Shown: positions 9,094 through 14,700 of the stretch, piece by piece
Numbering within the stretch: position 1 is the stretch's first letter
Layout: each line of letters starts with the position of its first letter
Assembly: GCA_030620935.1 (NCBI GenBank)
Contig: JAUXIP010000010.1
Span: 1-14,700, forward strand
Length of the DNA: 14,700 nt
Source: Deltaproteobacteria bacterium
GTDB taxonomy: Bacteria; Desulfobacterota_B; Binatia; UBA9968
Direction: 5' to 3'
Made by a program: the position numbers and the translations under genes
The notes under the pieces: generated by a model
Database searches by the model: none
Told to the model about the DNA's origin: nothing
Seen by the model: the letters and a program-made list of their open reading frames with translations, nothing else

Positions 9094-9700
9094 TCAACCT
9101 GGTCCTCATTTTTCCCAACTTCCCTGGTTGGAGCTTGGTTTTTACCTTCTGAAGCAAACGAAATTTCTCGTCTTGTATGGCGAACTCCGCTCCCACCCCC
9201 TCTAGCTCAATACCCTTTCCCTTTAAGGTTATCTTGCCGGGTGAAACGATCTGATTTGCGCTTCTCACATAGACAATCTCGTCTGTCCGTAAAATCAATC
9301 CCTGATAATTAATCTCGATATCGCCCAGTAATTGCATCCTATCGAGCTCTTTATCCTTAAAAAAAAGACGGCCCGTGTTTCCTACGGCCTGCGTCGTTTC
9401 TCCATCTTTGTGGTAAAAAACGAGCCGGGGCTTTTTGACCACAGCCTCCTGTTTTCCCTTAAGATACCGAGCCTCCTCCCCAATCACTTCCCAGGCCCTT
9501 TGGCCGTCTTCAATCTTGGTGTGGTGGAAAGTTTTAAGCTCAAGAGCAGTCTCGGGGGCATGCTCCAAGGCCGCAAGAGGGTCCTTACGGTACTGTTCGC
9601 CCCTTGTAAGCCAGATAGTCTGAGAGGCCTTATAGCCGACGACGCCAAGCGACACGAAAACCCCCAAAAGAAGAAAAATCCTTATCCCTTTGTGTCTCAT
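9083..9700 (-). CDS. lptC: LPS export system protein LptC
   Basis: Bitopic inner-membrane protein of the LPS transporter, which receives LPS from LptFG and passes it to LptA. With the start at ATG 9700 it has 205 residues: a short cytoplasmic MRHKG, one membrane segment at about 6-24 (IRIFLLLGVFVSLGVVGY), then a periplasmic OstA-like jellyroll ('ARYLKGKQEAVVKKPRLVFY', 'DKELDRMQLLGDIEINYQGL', 'LRTDEIVYVRSANQIVSPGK'). A longer frame to TTG 9739 would add 13 residues before the membrane segment. It lacks a ribosome-binding site and would lie upstream of the predicted transcription start. GAGG is 5 nt before the ATG. The sequence is weakly conserved, as normal for LptC, so the call rests on domain plus position. 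Confidence 0.9.
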   Translation of the reverse strand: MRHKGIRIFLLLGVFVSLGVVGYKASQTIWLTRGEQYRKDPLAALEHAPETALELKTFHHTKIEDGQRAWEVIGEEARYLKGKQEAVVKKPRLVFYHKDGETTQAVGNTGRLFFKDKELDRMQLLGDIEINYQGLILRTDEIVYVRSANQIVSPGKITLKGKGIELEGVGAEFAIQDEKFRLLQKVKTKLQPGKLGKMRTRLNAN

Positions 9701-9722
9701 ATCAACCTCGGACCAAAAGGCA

Positions 9723-9751
9723 AAAATAGCACCTTTCAAAAAATCTGTAAA
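9723..9751 (-). promoter_or_regulatory. Candidate sigma-70 promoter for lptC-lptA-lptB-rpoN
   Basis: On the minus strand TTTACA (9746-9751, 5 of 6 to consensus) and TATTTT (9723-9728, 4 of 6) are spaced by exactly 17 nt. Transcription would begin near 9716, about 16 nt before the lptC ATG, leaving room for its GAGG site. This also argues for the ATG 9700 start. It would allow the LPS-export and rpoN genes to be expressed independently of the KDO genes. Confidence 0.4.
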
Positions 9752-9797
9752 GTAGGCACGGAAATTGCTTAGCCTCTTGACATTTGCCAGACTTTCA

Positions 9798-9855
9798 CAA
9801 CATGTTGAAAAACCTAGCTTTCAGGCTGGCTTATGGCACATGGGACTTTTTCAAC
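9798..9855. repeat. Palindrome and long-arm inverted repeat in the kdsC-lptC gap
   Basis: GTTGAAAAA (9804-9812) and TTTTTCAAC (9847-9855) are perfect 9-bp inverted arms around a 34-nt interior. The left arm overlaps a perfect 10-bp palindrome, CAACATGTTG (9798-9807). The right side reads GGGACTTTTTCAAC, a sequence type I associate with intergenic palindromic repeats in deltaproteobacterial genomes (from memory, not searched). It lies in a 176-nt non-coding gap. It could be a remnant repeat unit, an operator or an mRNA hairpin. There is no GC-rich stem with a T-tract, so it is not a standard terminator. Confidence 0.5.
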
Positions 9856-9876
9856 GATATGCTTAGGCAGGCTAAA

Positions 9877-10416
9877 TCAGTTGCGGTAATACTGTCGGCT
9901 AACCCTCCCCCATTTCCTCTGGGCTTTGAGCAAAAGCTCTATTACTTCCCGCACGGCGCCATGCCCCCCCGGTGCCGCGGTCACATAGTCCACCCCCCGC
10001 TTTAGCTCTTGCCAGCAGTCTCTCACCGCGATTGCCAGCCCGACCCTGCGTAAAACGGGGAGATCTACTATATCGTCGCCCACATAGGCGATCTCGTCAT
10101 CTTTGAGGCCGGTCCTCTGCCTGATTTTCCGATAGACCTCGATCTTGTCATAAGCCTTTTGAAAAACCATGCGGACACCTAGATCCTTGGCCCGATAGTT
10201 CACCACTTTCGAGAAGCGGCCTGTTATAAATCCGACCTGAAGCCCGGCACGTATAAGAAGTCGAATACCATGTCCGTCACGAACATCAAAAGACTTAGTT
10301 TCTTCCCCTTGGTCGTTCACGACGATCTTTCCATCGGTTAGGACACCATCAACATCCAGGAGAAAGAGCTTAATCTTCTCGGCTTTTTTGCGAATCTTTT
10401 GGGAAAAGTGTTTCAT
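9877..10416 (-). CDS. kdsC: 3-deoxy-D-manno-octulosonate 8-phosphate phosphatase (HAD family)
   Basis: Removes phosphate from KDO-8-phosphate to give free KDO, the third step of the pathway, in the cytosol. The 179-residue, capless HAD protein has the nucleophile and acid Asp21 and Asp23 in DVDGVLTDG, 'DVRDGHGIRLL' next, the TGR motif (TGRFSKVV), a conserved Lys in 'KAYDKIEVY', and the metal-binding GDDIVDLPVL. These match KdsC and its tetrameric C0-type HAD relatives. It starts at ATG 10416 with AAGG about 9 nt upstream. It is separated by 154 nt from kdsD upstream and 176 nt from lptC downstream, the loosest junctions in the cluster. Confidence 0.95.
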   Translation of the reverse strand: MKHFSQKIRKKAEKIKLFLLDVDGVLTDGKIVVNDQGEETKSFDVRDGHGIRLLIRAGLQVGFITGRFSKVVNYRAKDLGVRMVFQKAYDKIEVYRKIRQRTGLKDDEIAYVGDDIVDLPVLRRVGLAIAVRDCWQELKRGVDYVTAAPGGHGAVREVIELLLKAQRKWGRVSRQYYRN

Positions 10417-10570
10417 AAATTCGTACCTTCATCGAAATAAGCTGTCCGCCGCCGGCATGCCTCAGCCAGCAGGGAAAGTCGTTTTTTTCTCCGTCGTGCC
10501 CTGAGACTTTTTTCCTTCGATTTATCGAGCCGGCCTAGAAGGGCCTCTAACAGAAAGTCCCAAAAAAAAG
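10417..10570 (-). other. kdsD-kdsC intergenic spacer
   Basis: A 154-nt non-coding stretch. On the minus strand an eight-T run begins 1 nt after the kdsD stop, but no stem precedes it, so it is not a convincing terminator. The spacer contains GAAAGTC or its complement GACTTT several times (10474-10480, 10505-10510, 10553-10559) and a short TCGAT-TT-ATCGA hairpin (10517-10528). No reading frame with a ribosome-binding site is present. It may be worn repeat sequence related to that in the next gap. Confidence 0.45.
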
Positions 10571-11551
10571 TTAAACGATGCCGGCTTTCAGCAGATCATG
10601 GAGGTGAACAATACCCACAGGCCTAGAGCCTCCTTTCTCTAAGATAAACAAAGAGGTGATGGAATGCTGCTCCATAATTGCGACAGCCCGAGCTGCAAGG
10701 GCATCGGCAGGGATGGTCTTGGGATTACGGGTCATCAACTCCTTAGCCTTGAATCGGAAAATATCACCTTTGCTTTCCAAGCCTCTTCTCAAGTCTCCAT
10801 CGGTAATGATCCCAACCAGGGTGCCCCCTTTATCGACCACTCCGGTTACTCCCAGCCGCTTGGAGGTAATCTCCAAAAGGGTATCTTTCATCGCAGTTTC
10901 CTCGGGTACCACCGGCAGCTGCTTGCCCCGATGCATCAGATCCTCGACCTGAAGCAGAAGTTTCCGCCCTAAGGTACCGCCCGGATGCCGGAGAGCGAAG
11001 TCCTCTTCCTTAAACCCCCTCTTCTCCAGCAAGACCACCGCCAAGGCGTCACCCAAGACCAGGGCCACTGTAGTGCTGGCCGTAGGCGAGAGGCCCAAGG
11101 GACACGCCTCCTCTTTGACCGTCGCATTCAAGATCACATCTGCTGCGCGGGAGAGGGTCGAATTGGGATTTCCCGTGATCACGATCAGCTTCAAGCCCAA
11201 ACGCCTGACGATCGGGAGCAGCTTTAGAATCTCGTCCGTTTCCCCACTGTTCGAGACTGCGAGGACGATGTCTTCTTTCATGATCATCCCGAGATCCCCA
11301 TGGATCCCGTCCCCGGCATGGAGAAAAAGGGAAGGAGTTCCGGTGCTGGAAAGAGTAGCTGCTACTTTCCGGCAGATAAGCCCCGATTTGCCCAAGCCTG
11401 TCACGACTACCTTCCCTTTGCAGTTATAGAGGAATTCCACGGCCTGAACGAAGTTTTCATCGAGCCGGTCAGTCAGGGCGAGAATCCCTTTGGCCTCTAT
11501 TTCGAGAACCTCCCGGCCACGTTTGACAATCCGCTCACGGTCCATGATCAT
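10571..11551 (-). CDS. kdsD: D-arabinose-5-phosphate isomerase
   Basis: Interconverts ribulose-5-phosphate and arabinose-5-phosphate, the first committed step to KDO (also named kpsF or gutQ in paralogues). The 326-residue protein has a sugar-isomerase (SIS) domain at about 35-185 and two CBS domains at about 205-262 and 272-326. Lys55 (GLGKSG), Glu107 (SGETDE), Glu148 (VKEEACP) and His189 (RHPGG) sit at a constant offset of 4 from the residues I recall as catalytic in E. coli KdsD (Lys59, Glu111, Glu152, His193). ATG 11551 gives an ATGA overlap with the kdsA stop. A second ATG two codons on (11545) is 9 nt from AAGG and is an equally good start. The CBS pair may sense a nucleotide or pathway product. 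Confidence 0.96.
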   Translation of the reverse strand: MIMDRERIVKRGREVLEIEAKGILALTDRLDENFVQAVEFLYNCKGKVVVTGLGKSGLICRKVAATLSSTGTPSLFLHAGDGIHGDLGMIMKEDIVLAVSNSGETDEILKLLPIVRRLGLKLIVITGNPNSTLSRAADVILNATVKEEACPLGLSPTASTTVALVLGDALAVVLLEKRGFKEEDFALRHPGGTLGRKLLLQVEDLMHRGKQLPVVPEETAMKDTLLEITSKRLGVTGVVDKGGTLVGIITDGDLRRGLESKGDIFRFKAKELMTRNPKTIPADALAARAVAIMEQHSITSLFILEKGGSRPVGIVHLHDLLKAGIV

Positions 11552-12378
11552 CCGCCTTCCTTGACCATCCCGTCGATCTCTTTGACCATTTTGAGTAATC
11601 CCTCTACCTCTTTCAGGGGAAGGGAGTTGGGCCCGTCGCTGAGTGCCCGGTCCGGATCTTCATGAACTTCCATGAAAAGCGCATCGATCCCAACTGCTGC
11701 TCCTGCTCGCGCCAATGGGGTGATAAATTGCCTCTGGCCTCCTGAAGCTTTTCCCAAACCGCCGGGCAACTGAAGGCTATGCGTGGCATCGAAGACCACA
11801 GGGTAGCCGAGCTCCCGCATGACCACCAGAGATCGCATGTCGGATACCAGATTATTATATCCGAAGGAAACCCCACGCTCGGTTAGCATAATCTGCTCGT
11901 TGCCGGTGGAGGCGATCTTTTCTACCACGTTTTTTATATCCCACGGAGCCAGGAATTGCCCTTTTTTTACATTCACGACCTTCCCGGACTTGGCTACTTC
12001 AAGGACAAAGTCAGTCTGGCGACAGAGAAAAGCCGGGATCTGAAGCACATCCACGACCTCTCGGACCTGTTTTACCTGCTCTTTATCATGCACATCCGTG
12101 AGGACCGGAACGCCAACCTCTTTTTTTACATCGGCCAGAATATCGAGTCCTTGCTGGATTCCAGGTCCCCGGTAGGATTCTACAGAAGTGCGATTGGCTT
12201 TGTCATAGGAAGATTTATAGATAAACGGAATGCCGACCCGATCAGCCACCTTTTTGAGGAAAGAGGCATGTCGGAGAGCAGAATCTCTTCCCTCGATCAC
12301 GCAGGGGCCGGCGATAAGGGCCAGCGGTTTTCCCGCACCGATCTCAAAACCTCCCACAGTGACGATTCTGGGTGCCAT
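11548..12378 (-). CDS. kdsA: KDO-8-phosphate synthase, metal-dependent class
   Basis: Condenses arabinose-5-phosphate with phosphoenolpyruvate to give KDO-8-phosphate, in the cytosol. The 276-residue TIM barrel shows '[11 protein letters not shown]', '[12 protein letters not shown]', '[11 protein letters not shown]', '[14 protein letters not shown]' and '[19 protein letters not shown]'. Cys26, His200, Glu237 and Asp248 all lie exactly 15 residues beyond the metal ligands known for Aquifex aeolicus KdsA (Cys11, His185, Glu222, Asp233). The enzyme should therefore be metal-dependent, unlike E. coli KdsA, which has Asn in place of the Cys. It starts at ATG 12378, 41 nt after the pyrG stop, with no clear Shine-Dalgarno. 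It overlaps kdsD by 4 nt. Confidence 0.98.
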   Translation of the reverse strand: MAPRIVTVGGFEIGAGKPLALIAGPCVIEGRDSALRHASFLKKVADRVGIPFIYKSSYDKANRTSVESYRGPGIQQGLDILADVKKEVGVPVLTDVHDKEQVKQVREVVDVLQIPAFLCRQTDFVLEVAKSGKVVNVKKGQFLAPWDIKNVVEKIASTGNEQIMLTERGVSFGYNNLVSDMRSLVVMRELGYPVVFDATHSLQLPGGLGKASGGQRQFITPLARAGAAVGIDALFMEVHEDPDRALSDGPNSLPLKEVEGLLKMVKEIDGMVKEGG

Positions 12379-12419
12379 TCTGAACGACTGAATGAGTAGA
12401 ACGATAGGAACAGGGGAAA

Positions 12420-14700
<2,281 letters not shown>

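Noticed and set aside
10455..10468. Possible sigma-54 promoter upstream of kdsC (minus strand TGGCTGAGGCATGC)
   Set aside because: GG and GC are one base too close for the -24/-12 pattern, and the TTGC block is absent. Sigma-54 sites do not tolerate spacing changes.
10558..10570. Rho-independent terminator after kdsD, suggested by an eight-T run
   Set aside because: No GC-rich stem precedes the T-run; the only nearby self-complementary element, GCCGGC, has no loop.
12379..12419. Repeated TTCAG motif before kdsA as a regulatory repeat
   Set aside because: Two 5-nt matches in 41 nt are not significant and no structure or known motif supports them.

Overview
This window reads as core chromosome of a Gram-negative, LPS-making bacterium. 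The gene order kdsB-pyrG-kdsA-kdsD-kdsC-lptC-lptA-lptB-rpoN-hpf-ptsN-rapZ-ptsH resembles that of Deltaproteobacteria/Desulfobacterota (Geobacter-like) and some related uncultured lineages. No rRNA or other phylogenetic marker is present, so the placement is an inference. I saw no tRNA, rRNA, CRISPR array, insertion sequence, phage gene or integration site.

Layout. From the right edge to about 1718, fifteen genes run leftward on the minus strand. They fall in four blocks. (1) KDO synthesis and activation: kdsB (5' end cut by the window), pyrG (supplies CTP), kdsA, kdsD, kdsC. (2) LPS export: lptC, lptA, lptB. (3) Sigma-54 and its usual companions: rpoN, hpf, ptsN, rapZ, ptsH. (4) The methyl cycle: metK, ahcY. 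Many junctions overlap or nearly touch (kdsB/pyrG 13 nt, kdsA/kdsD 4 nt, lptC/lptA 11 nt, lptA/lptB 4 nt, hpf/ptsN 4 nt; lptB-rpoN 2 nt apart, rapZ-ptsH 4 nt), which indicates operons with translational coupling. Larger gaps (154 nt kdsD-kdsC, 176 nt kdsC-lptC, 71 nt ptsN-rapZ, 77 nt ptsH-metK) could hold internal promoters. I see plausible sigma-70 promoters before lptC and before metK.

Left of ahcY lies a convergent plus-strand gene for a divergent beta-hydroxyacid dehydrogenase-like protein. It is followed by a minus-strand GNAT acetyltransferase and the first 15 codons of a probable VOC/glyoxalase-fold protein at the left edge.

How the genes work together: KdsD makes arabinose-5-phosphate, KdsA condenses it with PEP, KdsC removes the phosphate, and KdsB activates KDO with CTP that PyrG makes. 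LptC, LptA and LptB belong to the machine that carries finished LPS outward. RpoN, HPF, PtsN, RapZ and HPr form the widespread sigma-54/PTS-Ntr regulatory neighbourhood. MetK makes SAM and AhcY clears the S-adenosylhomocysteine left after methylation.

I found no convincing new system here. The points worth a second look are protein-level departures from family consensus (the dehydrogenase catalytic loop, a His-to-Leu change in RapZ, the KdsB QGDLP motif), the lack of hprK, EIIA-Man and ptsI around HPr, an archaeal-type AhcY, and palindromic sequence in the kdsC-lptC gap.
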